From: Falsirhodobacter sp051195255
GTDB taxonomy: Bacteria; Pseudomonadota; Alphaproteobacteria; Rhodobacterales; Rhodobacteraceae
Direction: 5' to 3'
DNA: 64,000 bases
NCBI RefSeq assembly: GCF_051195255.1
Contig: NZ_JBNJLK010000005.1
Span: 1-64,000, forward strand
In this document: positions 35,719 through 44,030 of the stretch, piece after piece
Position numbering within the stretch: the first letter of the stretch is position 1
Layout: each line of letters starts with the position of its first letter
Notes under the pieces: model-generated
What the model was told of the DNA's origin: nothing
The model's input: the letters and a program-made list of their open reading frames with translations, nothing else
Database searches by the model: none
Program-made: the position numbers and the translations under genes

Positions 35719-37595
35719 CTCTGGGCGCGATCCCGACCGCCCATGGCGTGCGTTTCGCCGTCCACTCCGTTCACGCCACCGCCATGGACCTGTGCCTCTT
35801 CGATCCGGAGGTCTTCGTGCCGATGGAACGGCAGGGCGACGTCTGGGTGGTGGAGGTGGCGGGCCTTGGCACGGGCACCGAATACCTGTTCCGCGCGCAC
35901 GGCCCCTGGCAGCCGGATCAGGGCCACTGGTTCAACCCCGACCGCCTGTTGCTGGACCCCTATGCCCAGGAATGGACCGAGCCTCTGCGCTGGAACGCGA
36001 GCCTGCAACCTGACGCCCCTGCGGGTGCCGCCGAGATGCCGCGCTGCGTCGTGGCCGCCGCCCGTCCGCCCCTGTCGCGCGGGCCGCAGACCCCATGGGA
36101 CCGCACCGTCCTCTACGAGGCGCATGTCCGTGGCCTGTCCATGCAGCACGGCAAGATCCCCGAAGCGTTTCGTGGCACCTTCCTCGGCATCGCCTCCAAA
36201 CCCGTGATCAAGCACCTGTGCCGTCTGGGCGTCACGGCGATCGAGCTGTTGCCCATCCAGGCCTTCATCGACGACCGCTTCACGGTGGAACGGGGGCTGA
36301 CGAACTATTGGGGGTATCAGCCCATCGGGTATTTCCTGCCCGATCCGCGCTATGGCACGCTGGCCGAATTCCGGCACATGGTGCGCAGCCTGCACAAGGC
36401 GGGGATCGAGGTGATCCTCGACATCGTGTTCAACCATACCGGGGAAGCGGACGAAACGGGCCCTTCCGTCATGTATCGCGGGCTGGACAATGCCAGCTAC
36501 TACCGGATGAACAACGGCGCCTACCGGAACGAAGCGGGGACCGGCAACACGCTGGACCTGACGCAGCCCGTTGTGCAGCGGCTGGTCATGGACGCCCTGC
36601 GCTTCTGGGCCGATCAGGGCGTGGACGGCTTCCGCTTCGACCTCATGGCGACGCTGGGGCGGGATCCGGACGGCTTCAACCCGCGGGCGGCCATCTTCGA
36701 CATGATCCGGCAGGACCCGGTCCTGCGCGACCTGAAGCTGATCGCGGAACCCTGGGACATCGCCGACTATCACCTGGGCCAGTTTCCGCCGCCCTTTGCC
36801 GAATGGAATGACCGTTTCCGCGACGACGTTCGCCGCTTCTGGCGCGGGGACCCGGTGGCAGGGGCCGTCGCCTCGCGCCTGACGGGATCGGCGGAGCTGT
36901 TCGACCATGACCGCCGGCCGTCCTGGTCCTCGGTCAACTATGTCACGGCCCATGACGGGTTCACGCTGACGGACGTCGTCACCTATGCCGAACGCCACAA
37001 CGACGCGAATGGCGAAGGCGGGCTGGACGGGCAGGCGGACAATCTTTCGGACAACATGGGCACCGAAGGCCCCGATCCCGCGCTGGACGGCGCGCGCGCC
37101 CTGCGCCGCCGCAACCTTCTTGCCACGCTGCTGTTGGCCCAAGGCACCCCGATGCTGCTGGCGGGGGATGAACTGGGCAACACCCAGAACGGCAACAACA
37201 ACACCTACGCGCAGGACAATCCGACGGGCTGGGTCCACTGGAACCGCGATCCCATGGTGGAATTCCTGTGCCGCCTTCTGGCCCTGCGCCGCGAGGTGGA
37301 GCTGCTGCGCCAGCCCCGCTTCCTGCACGGCGACGTCGTGGCCTGGTACCTGCCCGACGGGCGGGAAGCCGGCCCGCAGGACTGGGACGGCATGACCACC
37401 CTGTGCATGGAGTTGCAGGGCGAGGACGAGGCCGTCTTCGTCGTGCTGAACCCCGGTCCGGCCGTGGCCGTGACGCTGCCTTCGGGCTGCGACTGGCAAC
37501 TGGTGCTGGACACGACGCAACCTGCTTCCGATCCGCCGGAATGGGGGGTTGAAGCCCCGGCCCATTCCGTGCTGGTCTTCCGCCACATCGACTAG
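35715..37595 (+). CDS. glgX: Glycogen debranching enzyme
   Basis: GH13 isoamylase-type enzyme that removes alpha-1,6 branches from phosphorylase-limited glycogen. The 626 residues carry a CBM48-like N-terminus and the barrel motifs DIVFNHTGEADE, DGFRFDLMATLGRD (nucleophile Asp), LIAEPWDI (acid Glu) and NYVTAHDGFTL. A GTG start overlapping the glgA stop is used; the next in-frame ATG would remove part of the CBM48. Expression is presumably coupled to glgA. Confidence 0.94.
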   Translation: MTLGAIPTAHGVRFAVHSVHATAMDLCLFDPEVFVPMERQGDVWVVEVAGLGTGTEYLFRAHGPWQPDQGHWFNPDRLLLDPYAQEWTEPLRWNASLQPDAPAGAAEMPRCVVAAARPPLSRGPQTPWDRTVLYEAHVRGLSMQHGKIPEAFRGTFLGIASKPVIKHLCRLGVTAIELLPIQAFIDDRFTVERGLTNYWGYQPIGYFLPDPRYGTLAEFRHMVRSLHKAGIEVILDIVFNHTGEADETGPSVMYRGLDNASYYRMNNGAYRNEAGTGNTLDLTQPVVQRLVMDALRFWADQGVDGFRFDLMATLGRDPDGFNPRAAIFDMIRQDPVLRDLKLIAEPWDIADYHLGQFPPPFAEWNDRFRDDVRRFWRGDPVAGAVASRLTGSAELFDHDRRPSWSSVNYVTAHDGFTLTDVVTYAERHNDANGEGGLDGQADNLSDNMGTEGPDPALDGARALRRRNLLATLLLAQGTPMLLAGDELGNTQNGNNNTYAQDNPTGWVHWNRDPMVEFLCRLLALRREVELLRQPRFLHGDVVAWYLPDGREAGPQDWDGMTTLCMELQGEDEAVFVVLNPGPAVAVTLPSGCDWQLVLDTTQPASDPPEWGVEAPAHSVLVFRHID

Positions 37596-37604
37596 GGACC
37601 AAGC

Positions 37605-39224
37605 ATGACGACCATTCAGACAGTTGCCTTCGACGATCAGAAGCCGGGCACTTCGGGCCTGCGCAAGAAGACCCGCGTCTTCATGCAGCCGCATTACCTG
37701 GAAAACTTCGTCCAGGCGATCTTCAGCGCCATCGGCGGCGCGAAGGGCAAGACCTTCGTCGTGGGCGGCGACGGCCGCTATTTCAACGACCGGGCGGTGC
37801 AGGTGATCCTGCGCATGGCGGCGGCCAACGGCGCCGCGAAGGTGATCGTCGGGCAGGGCGGCGTTCTCTCTACGCCCGCCGCGTCGAACCTGATCCGCCA
37901 GCGCAAGACCGATGGCGGCATCATCCTGTCGGCCAGCCACAACCCCGGCGGCGAGGATGAGGATTTCGGCATCAAGTTCAACATGGCCAACGGGGGCCCC
38001 GCGCCCGAGAACATCACCGACGCGATGTTCCGCGAAGCGTCGGTCATCGTCAGCTACAACATCCTCGAAGCGCAGGACGTGGACCTGAACGCGGTGGGTG
38101 AAACCACCATGGGCGGCATGGCGGTGGAGATCGTCGATTGCGTCGCCGACTATGCCGCGCTGATGGAGCAGCTGTTCGACTTCGATGCGATCCGCGCGAT
38201 GTTCACGGCGGGCTTCACCATGCGCTTCGACGCGATGTGCGCCGTCACCGGCCCCTACGCGACCGAGATTCTGGAAAACCGGCTGGGCGCCGCCTCCGGC
38301 ACCGTGACCCATGGCACGCCCTTGCCCGATTTCGGCGGAATGCATCCCGATCCGAATCCGACCTGGGCGCATGAGTTGATGGCCGAGATGATGGGCCCCG
38401 ACGCGCCCGATTTCGGCGCGGCCTCGGACGGGGACGGCGACCGGAACATGGTCGTCGGGCGCGGCATCTACGTCTCGCCGTCCGACAGCCTTGCGGTGCT
38501 GGCGGCCAACGCGCATCTGGCCAAGGGCTACGCCAAGGGGATCGCGGGTGTGGCCCGGTCGATGCCCACCTCGGCCGCCGTGGACCGCGTGGCCAAGGAT
38601 CTGGGGATCGAGGCGTTCGAGACGCCGACCGGCTGGAAGTTCTTCGGCAACCTGCTGGACGCGGGCCGCGTGACCCTGTGCGGCGAGGAAAGCTTCGGCA
38701 CGGGGTCCGACCACGTGCGCGAAAAGGACGGTCTCTGGGCCGTGCTGCTGTGGCTGAACATCCTGGCCAAGCGCAAGCAGTCCGTGGCGGAAATCCTGAA
38801 CGCCCATTGGCAGAAATACGGCCGCAACTACTATTCCCGCCACGACTTCGAGGCGATCGAGACGGAGAAGGCCAATGCCATGGTGTCGGCCCTGCGCAAG
38901 TCGCTGGCGGACCTGCCGGGCCGTTCGGTGCAGGGGATGACCATCTCGGCCGCGGACGATTTTGCCTATACCGATCCGGTGGATCAGTCGACCTCGGCCA
39001 AGCAAGGCGTGCGCATCCTGTTCGAGGATGGAAGCCGCATCGTGATGCGCCTGTCGGGCACCGGCACGCAGGGTGCGACCCTGCGCCTGTATCTGGAAAA
39101 GTATGCCGAAAGCGGTTTCGATCAGGACCCGCAGGAGGCGCTGGCCCCGATCATCCGCGCCGCCCATGAACTGGCGGACATCACCGGCTATACCGGCCGC
39201 ACGGAACCCGACGTCATCACATGA
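37605..39224 (+). CDS. pgm: Phosphoglucomutase (alpha-D-glucose-specific)
   Basis: Interconverts glucose-1-phosphate and glucose-6-phosphate, linking glycogen turnover to central metabolism. The 539 residues show the N-terminal GTSGLRKKTRVF, phosphoserine loop ILSASHNPGGED, metal loop ASDGDGDRNMVVG, sugar-binding GEESFGTGSDH and C-terminal phosphate-binding RLSGTGTQGATLR. AGGGA precedes ATG 37605. It ends the glg operon and overlaps the convergent glk by 8 bp. Confidence 0.95.
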   Translation: MTTIQTVAFDDQKPGTSGLRKKTRVFMQPHYLENFVQAIFSAIGGAKGKTFVVGGDGRYFNDRAVQVILRMAAANGAAKVIVGQGGVLSTPAASNLIRQRKTDGGIILSASHNPGGEDEDFGIKFNMANGGPAPENITDAMFREASVIVSYNILEAQDVDLNAVGETTMGGMAVEIVDCVADYAALMEQLFDFDAIRAMFTAGFTMRFDAMCAVTGPYATEILENRLGAASGTVTHGTPLPDFGGMHPDPNPTWAHELMAEMMGPDAPDFGAASDGDGDRNMVVGRGIYVSPSDSLAVLAANAHLAKGYAKGIAGVARSMPTSAAVDRVAKDLGIEAFETPTGWKFFGNLLDAGRVTLCGEESFGTGSDHVREKDGLWAVLLWLNILAKRKQSVAEILNAHWQKYGRNYYSRHDFEAIETEKANAMVSALRKSLADLPGRSVQGMTISAADDFAYTDPVDQSTSAKQGVRILFEDGSRIVMRLSGTGTQGATLRLYLEKYAESGFDQDPQEALAPIIRAAHELADITGYTGRTEPDVIT

Positions 39225-40134
39225 TGGACGCGGCGCAGCCCGTCAGGGCTGCGTAATCATCCTCGATCACGCTGACGGGGAAGGCGCTCACGAAGTCCGA
39301 GAACCTTCCCTTGTCATGCATCGCCTCGGCAAAGCCCAACGCCTCCAGATGCGGGGCCATGGCGCGGGCCATGCCGCCGCACAGCGCGATCCCGCCAAAG
39401 GGCAGGTGGGTCAGACCAAGATTCCCCACCACCGATCCCAGCAGGCGCACGAAGATCCGCGCCGATTCGGTGGCCTCCGCATCCGTGCCGATCAACGGGA
39501 TGAGGTCCCCAGACAGCCGTTCCGTGCCCGTCAGGCAGCTGTGGATGGCGGTCAGACCGCGGCCCGACAGTGCTTCCTCGACCGTGGCAATGCCGTAGAT
39601 GTTTTCCAGATAGCGGCCCAGCCGCACCTCCTCGGCCGTGCGGACGGGCAGGTTGATGTGGCCGCTTTCCGATGGGGGCACCAGACGGCCGCCGGGGATC
39701 ATGTGCACGGGGGCCGCGTTGAACCCCGTGCCCACGCCGACCACCAGCCGCGCGGCCGCCGGGTCCGCCGGCCCGTGGCCCGGCAGGATCGCCCGCAGTG
39801 GCACATGGCCCAGCGCGTGGCCCTGCGCCTGAAGATCGTTCAACACCGACACCGCCGTGGCGCCCGTGACGGCGCGCAGCATCGTGCCGTCCACCGTCCA
39901 GTCAAGGTTGGTCAGGGTGCCGACACCGTTCGCCACCGGGCCTGCGATCGCCGCGCAGGCCGCGCCCACGGTTTCCTGCAGGTCGCCCAGATAGCGGACG
40001 ATCACGGCATCGAGGCCCGTAAAATCGGCATTCGTGAAGCGCCGCACGCTGTCGTGACGCACCTGGAATCCCTCGGCCAGGGCAAGGCGTGTGTTGGTGC
40101 CACCCACATCGGCGACAAGGCTGAGACTGGACAT
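39217..40134 (-). CDS. glk: Glucokinase (bacterial Glk family)
   Basis: ATP-dependent phosphorylation of glucose to glucose-6-phosphate, 305 residues. Visible are the phosphate-binding LVADVGGTNTRLALAEG at the N-terminus, AIAGPVANGVGTLTNLDW with the catalytic-region Asp in SVLNDLQAQG, the VGVGTGFNAA loop and the glucose-binding SESGHINLP. The ROK zinc motif is absent. ATG 40134 has GGGAG seven bases upstream. It diverges from the alpha-glucosidase gene, consistent with handling the glucose released there. Confidence 0.92.
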   Translation of the reverse strand: MSSLSLVADVGGTNTRLALAEGFQVRHDSVRRFTNADFTGLDAVIVRYLGDLQETVGAACAAIAGPVANGVGTLTNLDWTVDGTMLRAVTGATAVSVLNDLQAQGHALGHVPLRAILPGHGPADPAAARLVVGVGTGFNAAPVHMIPGGRLVPPSESGHINLPVRTAEEVRLGRYLENIYGIATVEEALSGRGLTAIHSCLTGTERLSGDLIPLIGTDAEATESARIFVRLLGSVVGNLGLTHLPFGGIALCGGMARAMAPHLEALGFAEAMHDKGRFSDFVSAFPVSVIEDDYAALTGCAASIM

Positions 40135-40230
40135 AGGATTCTCCCTTTCGTGTTGTTCTAGGCGATCTGTCCGCACTCGCAACTTCCCAATCCCGTCTTA
40201 TGTCAGGAAAAGGCAAATCGAGGAGGCCGT

Positions 40231-41862
40231 ATGAACGTGAGCGCGAAGCCGGTGGACTGGGCCGACCGGAACTGGTGGCGTGGAGCGACGATCTATCAGA
40301 TCTATCCGCGCAGTTTTCAGGATACGGACGGCGATGGCATCGGCGACCTGCGGGGCATCGAAAAGCGGCTGGAACACATCGCGTCCCTTGGGGCTGATGC
40401 GGTCTGGATCAGTCCTTTCTTCAAGTCGCCCATGAAGGATTTCGGCTACGACGTGCAGGATTACACTTGCGTCGACCCCATGTTTGGCACGAACGAGGAT
40501 TTCGCCGCCGTCATCGCCAAGGCGCGCGAGCTGGGGCTTCGGGTGATGGTGGACCTCGTCTTCTCCCACACCTCCGACAAGCATGCGTGGTTTCAGGAAA
40601 GCCGCCTCAGCCGCGACAACCCGAAATCCAACTGGTATGTCTGGGCGGACCCGCGGCCGGACGGCACGGTGCCGAACAACTGGATGTCGATGTTCGGCGG
40701 CACGGCCTGGCGCTGGGACCCGCGGCGCGAACAGTATTACCTTCACAACTTCCTCAGCTCCCAGCCCGACCTGAACCTGCACAATCCCGAAGTGCAGGAC
40801 GCGCTGCTGGACGTGCTGCGCTTCTGGCTGGAGCGGGGGGTGAGCGGGTTCCGCTTCGACGTCATCAACTTCTACTTCTGCGACCGCTACCTGCGCGACA
40901 ACCCCCCGCTGCCGCGCGAGTTGCGCAATGACAGCATCGCGCCCTCGGTGAACCCTTACAACCACCAGCTGCACCTGTTCGACAAGAACCAGCCGGAAAA
41001 CGTGGACTTCCTGCGCAAGCTGCGCGCCGTGATGGAGCCCTACGCCGCCGCGGCGGTGGGCGAGGTCGGCGATGCCCAGCGCGGGCTGGAGATCATGGCC
41101 GAATACACCTCGGGCAATGACAAGGTGCACATGTGCTATCCGTTCGAGCTGTTGCAGCCGACGAAGCTGACCGCTCGCATTCTGGAGGAGACCTTCCAGC
41201 GGATGAATCGCGCCGCGCCCGACGCGTGGCCCTGCTGGGCCTACAGCAACCATGATACGGTGCGGCTGCCCACCCGCTGGCACGCGTCGGAAGCCGCGCT
41301 GAAGAACTATGCCGTGCTGCTGATGTGCCTGCGCGGGTCCGCCTGCATCTATCAGGGCGAGGAGTTGGGCCTGCCCGAGGCGGTCCTGACCTTCGAGGAT
41401 CTTCAGGACCCCTATGGCAAGGAGTTCTGGCCCGAGTTCAAGGGCCGCGACGGCGCCCGCACGCCGATGGCCTGGGACGAGACCGCCAATGGCGGCTTTT
41501 CGGCCAATGCCAAGCCGTGGCTGCCGGTGCCGCTGGATCACGTGGCCCGCTCCGTCGCGGGGCAGCAGGGCGTCCCCGGATCGATGCTGGAACATTACCG
41601 CGCGGCGCTGCGCCTGCGTCGGGACCATCCGACGCTGAAGCATGGTGCGATGGACGCGATGTGGACGGCGGGCGATCTGGTACAGTTCCTGCGTCTGGGC
41701 GTGCAGACGCTGTTCTGCGCGTTCAACCTGGGCGACGGCACGGTGGAGGCGCGCTTGCCCGAGGGGCACTGGCACCCCGTCGGCGCGGACACGGGCGCGA
41801 AACCGCCCGCGCCCACCGTGACCCTTGGCCCGTGGGAGTTCTGCCTTGCCGGCCGCGACTAG
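40231..41862 (+). CDS. aglA: Alpha-glucosidase (GH13, oligo-1,6-glucosidase-like)
   Basis: Cytoplasmic GH13_23-type alpha-glucosidase, 543 residues. The barrel motifs are DLVFSHTSDKHAWF, GFRFDVINFYF (nucleophile Asp), AAVGEVGDAQR (acid Glu) and YSNHDTVRLPTRW. The N-terminal WWRGATIYQIYPRSFQDTDG is classic for the group. It likely hydrolyses imported alpha-glucosides such as sucrose, maltose or trehalose; specificity cannot be read. AGGAGG precedes ATG 40231. No aglEFGK transporter lies next to it. Its TAG forms CTAG with the stop of the next, convergent gene. Confidence 0.9.
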   Translation: MNVSAKPVDWADRNWWRGATIYQIYPRSFQDTDGDGIGDLRGIEKRLEHIASLGADAVWISPFFKSPMKDFGYDVQDYTCVDPMFGTNEDFAAVIAKARELGLRVMVDLVFSHTSDKHAWFQESRLSRDNPKSNWYVWADPRPDGTVPNNWMSMFGGTAWRWDPRREQYYLHNFLSSQPDLNLHNPEVQDALLDVLRFWLERGVSGFRFDVINFYFCDRYLRDNPPLPRELRNDSIAPSVNPYNHQLHLFDKNQPENVDFLRKLRAVMEPYAAAAVGEVGDAQRGLEIMAEYTSGNDKVHMCYPFELLQPTKLTARILEETFQRMNRAAPDAWPCWAYSNHDTVRLPTRWHASEAALKNYAVLLMCLRGSACIYQGEELGLPEAVLTFEDLQDPYGKEFWPEFKGRDGARTPMAWDETANGGFSANAKPWLPVPLDHVARSVAGQQGVPGSMLEHYRAALRLRRDHPTLKHGAMDAMWTAGDLVQFLRLGVQTLFCAFNLGDGTVEARLPEGHWHPVGADTGAKPPAPTVTLGPWEFCLAGRD

Positions 41863-42041
41863 GGCTTGATCTTCATCGACCCGCCGCCCTGCGTCGTCAG
41901 CCAGTCGGGCCAGCCGACATAGCGTTCCACCAGGAACAGGGCGGCGCAGGCGGCGATCACGCACAGCGCAAGGATCACCTTCCACACGGGTGGGGGGTGA
42001 CGCACCCATTGCATCATGCGGATGAACCAGATGGGATTCAT
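41859..42041 (-). CDS. Small single-span membrane protein coupled to hpt
   Basis: A 60-residue protein with one transmembrane helix (VILALCVIAACAALFLVERY, about 23-42), preceded by a basic, tryptophan-containing stretch (WFIRMMQWVRHPPPVWK). The start overlaps the hpt stop (ATGA at 42041-42038), and GGAGGAG at the end of hpt is its ribosome-binding site. I believe similar small proteins follow hpt in other Rhodobacteraceae, but no function is known to me. Its stop shares CTAG with aglA. Confidence 0.75.
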   Translation of the reverse strand: MNPIWFIRMMQWVRHPPPVWKVILALCVIAACAALFLVERYVGWPDWLTTQGGGSMKIKP

Positions 42042-42583
42042 GTCTCCTCCGTGAAGCGCACCTTGCCGATATAGGGCAGGTTGCGGTTCGATTGGGCATA
42101 GTCGATGCCGTAGCCCACCACGAATTCATCGGGAATGGTGAAGCCGGTCCACGTTGCCTGCACCTCCACCTCCCGGCGGGAGGGTTTGTCGAGAAGGGCG
42201 CACACTTCCAGCCGTTTCGGTTCGCGCGATTTCAGCAGGCGGGTCACGTGGGACAGGGTGAAGCCCGTGTCCACGATGTCCTCCACCACCAGCACGTCGC
42301 GGCCGGCGATCTCTCCGCGCAGATCCTTCAGGATGCGCACTTCGCGGCTGGACCGCATGGCGTTTCCGTAGGAGGAGGCTTCGAGGAAATCCACCTCCAC
42401 CGGCAGGCCAATCTCGCGCACGAGGTCGGCGATGAAGATGAAGCTGCCGCGCAGCAGGCCCACGACGACCAGCTTCTCGGTGCCCGCGTAATGGGTGGTG
42501 ATCTCGCGCGCCAGGTCTTCCACCCGGGCCGCGATGGCCTTGGCCGAGATCATCTGGTCGATGACATATGGTTGTTTGGTCAT
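42038..42583 (-). CDS. hpt: Hypoxanthine phosphoribosyltransferase
   Basis: Purine salvage enzyme that converts hypoxanthine (and guanine) with PRPP to IMP (GMP). The 181 residues contain the PRPP-binding motif VLVVEDIVDTGFTLSHV, the flexible-loop region DFLEASSYGNAMRSS and the C-terminal base-binding FVVGYGIDYAQSNRNLPYIG. ATG 42583 follows AAGGGGATAGC. It is translationally coupled to the small membrane protein downstream and diverges from ratA, 63 bp away. Confidence 0.94.
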   Translation of the reverse strand: MTKQPYVIDQMISAKAIAARVEDLAREITTHYAGTEKLVVVGLLRGSFIFIADLVREIGLPVEVDFLEASSYGNAMRSSREVRILKDLRGEIAGRDVLVVEDIVDTGFTLSHVTRLLKSREPKRLEVCALLDKPSRREVEVQATWTGFTIPDEFVVGYGIDYAQSNRNLPYIGKVRFTEET

Positions 42584-42646
42584 GCTATCCCCTTGCACTT
42601 GGGGCACCGAGTAGCGAAAACCTGCGGGAAAGTCACGGAGGATGCC

Positions 42647-43108
42647 ATGCCGACCCATCAGGAAACGCGGCGCCTGCCGTACACGGCGACGCAGATGTTC
42701 GATCTTGTGGCCGATGTCGGCGCCTATCCGCAGTTCCTTCCTTGGAACTCCGCCGCGCGCATCCGGTCCCGTACCCCGATCGAGAGTGGGGGGGAGGTGA
42801 TGGAGGCCGACCTCGTCATCTCGTTCAAGGTGTTCCGGGAACGGTTCGGCAGCCGCGTGACGCTGTGGCCGGAACAGAAGAAGATCGACACAGAATACCT
42901 AGACGGGCCGTTCAAGTACCTGAAATCCACCTGGTCCCTCCGCGATCTGCCCGAGGGCGGGTGCGAGGTGCATTTCTTCGTCGACTTTGAATTCAAGAAC
43001 GCGATCCTGCAAGGGATCATCGGCATGGTCTTCAACGAGGCGATGCAGCGGATCGTACGTGCCTTCGAAAAGCGCGCGGCGCAGCTTTACGGGCCGACCG
43101 CCGCCTGA
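42647..43108 (+). CDS. ratA: RatA/Coq10-family START-domain protein
   Basis: A 153-residue polyketide-cyclase/START-fold protein. The N-terminus THQETRRLPYTATQMFDLVADVGAYPQFLPW is diagnostic (first part THQETRRLPYTATQMFDLV), and the C-terminal helix NEAMQRIVRAFEKRAAQLYG closes the cavity. In E. coli RatA inhibits 70S ribosome association, while homologues in mitochondria and alphaproteobacteria act as the ubiquinone-binding Coq10. No partner RatB is nearby, so a quinone-chaperone role is at least as likely as a toxin role. ATG 42647 follows GGAGGATGCC. Confidence 0.85.
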   Translation: MPTHQETRRLPYTATQMFDLVADVGAYPQFLPWNSAARIRSRTPIESGGEVMEADLVISFKVFRERFGSRVTLWPEQKKIDTEYLDGPFKYLKSTWSLRDLPEGGCEVHFFVDFEFKNAILQGIIGMVFNEAMQRIVRAFEKRAAQLYGPTAA

Positions 43109-43554
43109 AGCAGCGTCAGCGCATGGGCCACGGTGGCCCGGCGCACGCCGTCGCGGCCAAGGGGTCCGAAATCCACCGTTTCCGTATAGGTGCCTGTGGG
43201 GGTGGCGAGGCCGAAGCAGACGCGTCCCTCGGGCTTGTGTTCGGACCCGCCCGGACCCGCGATGCCCGTCACGCTGATGGCCAGCGTCGCGCCCGAACGT
43301 TCCCGAGCGCCTTCGGCCATCTGCCGCGCCACGGGTTCCGACACGGCGCCATGGGCGTCCAGCGCGTCTTGCCTGACGCCCAGCATCTCTCGCTTGGCCG
43401 CGTTGGAATAGGTGACGAAGCCGCGTTCGTACACCTTCGACGATCCGGCGTTGTCCGTCAGCGCGGCCGAGATCAGGCCGCCGGTGCAGCTTTCCGCCGT
43501 GGCGACGGTGATGCCGGCGGCCAGCGCGCGTTGCTGGAAGGACAGCCAGCTCAC
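43087..43554 (-). CDS. CinA C-terminal-type nicotinamide-nucleotide amidase
   Basis: A 155-residue stand-alone CinA C-terminal domain (PncC-type), which hydrolyses NMN to nicotinate mononucleotide in NAD recycling. Visible are TVATAESCTGGLISAALTD with the catalytic Ser, and SVTGIAGPGGSEHKPEGRVC. The N-terminal MoaB-like domain of full-length CinA is absent. The start is GTG 43554, overlapping the pgpA TGA (GTGA), so it is coupled to pgpA. The 3' end overlaps the convergent ratA by 22 bp. Confidence 0.9.
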   Translation of the reverse strand: MSWLSFQQRALAAGITVATAESCTGGLISAALTDNAGSSKVYERGFVTYSNAAKREMLGVRQDALDAHGAVSEPVARQMAEGARERSGATLAISVTGIAGPGGSEHKPEGRVCFGLATPTGTYTETVDFGPLGRDGVRRATVAHALTLLQAAVGP

Positions 43555-44030
43555 ATCAGCACCCCGTGGGCGATGCCGGCGGCGATCACGGTGGCGATGC
43601 CGGCGAACAGGCCCGCCCACAGGTCATCGGTCATCACGCCCGTCACGCCGCCGCTGCGATCGGCGCGACCCACCAGCCAGGGCTTCCAGATGTCGAACAG
43701 GCGGAAGAACAGGAAGGCCGCCACCCAGCCGGGGTAGGCGATCGCTTCGTCCCGCCACCAGAAGGCGGCGGCGGGAAACAGAAGGGCAAGCCATTGGCCC
43801 GCCACCTCGTCAATGACGAACTCGGACGGATCCTCATGCGCGCCCGTCAACTCGCGCGACAGGGCCCAGAAGCCCAGCGCGGTGACGGCCAGCGTCGCCA
43901 GCACCAGAACCGGAAAGCCGAGAAAGCGGTCGATCAGCAGGCCAAGGACGATGGCCCCCGCCGATCCCCATGTGCCCGGGCCGGGGCGCAGCAGCCCGAG
44001 GCCGAAGCCAAGGCAGATCAGCCGCGTCAT
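43551..44030 (-). CDS. pgpA: Phosphatidylglycerophosphatase A
   Basis: Membrane phosphatase that dephosphorylates phosphatidylglycerol phosphate to phosphatidylglycerol. The 159 residues contain the family motif GLLRPGPGTWGSAGAI near the N-terminus, the acidic segment PSEFVIDEVAGQWLAL and FRLFDIWKPWLVGRAD. Three to four membrane segments are evident. Its ATG overlaps the ispDF TGA (ATGA at 44030-44027), and its stop overlaps the cinA-type start, giving a tightly coupled three-gene run. Confidence 0.93.
   Translation of the reverse strand: MTRLICLGFGLGLLRPGPGTWGSAGAIVLGLLIDRFLGFPVLVLATLAVTALGFWALSRELTGAHEDPSEFVIDEVAGQWLALLFPAAAFWWRDEAIAYPGWVAAFLFFRLFDIWKPWLVGRADRSGGVTGVMTDDLWAGLFAGIATVIAAGIAHGVLM

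Noticed and set aside
35697..39167. A minus-strand open frame of over 1100 codons opposite glgX and pgm.
   Set aside because: Antisense shadow; the plus-strand frames carry all catalytic motifs.
42647..43108. RatA as half of a toxin-antitoxin pair.
   Set aside because: No RatB/RnfH-type partner adjoins it, and alphaproteobacterial members are Coq10-like; the flanking genes are hpt and a CinA-type amidase.
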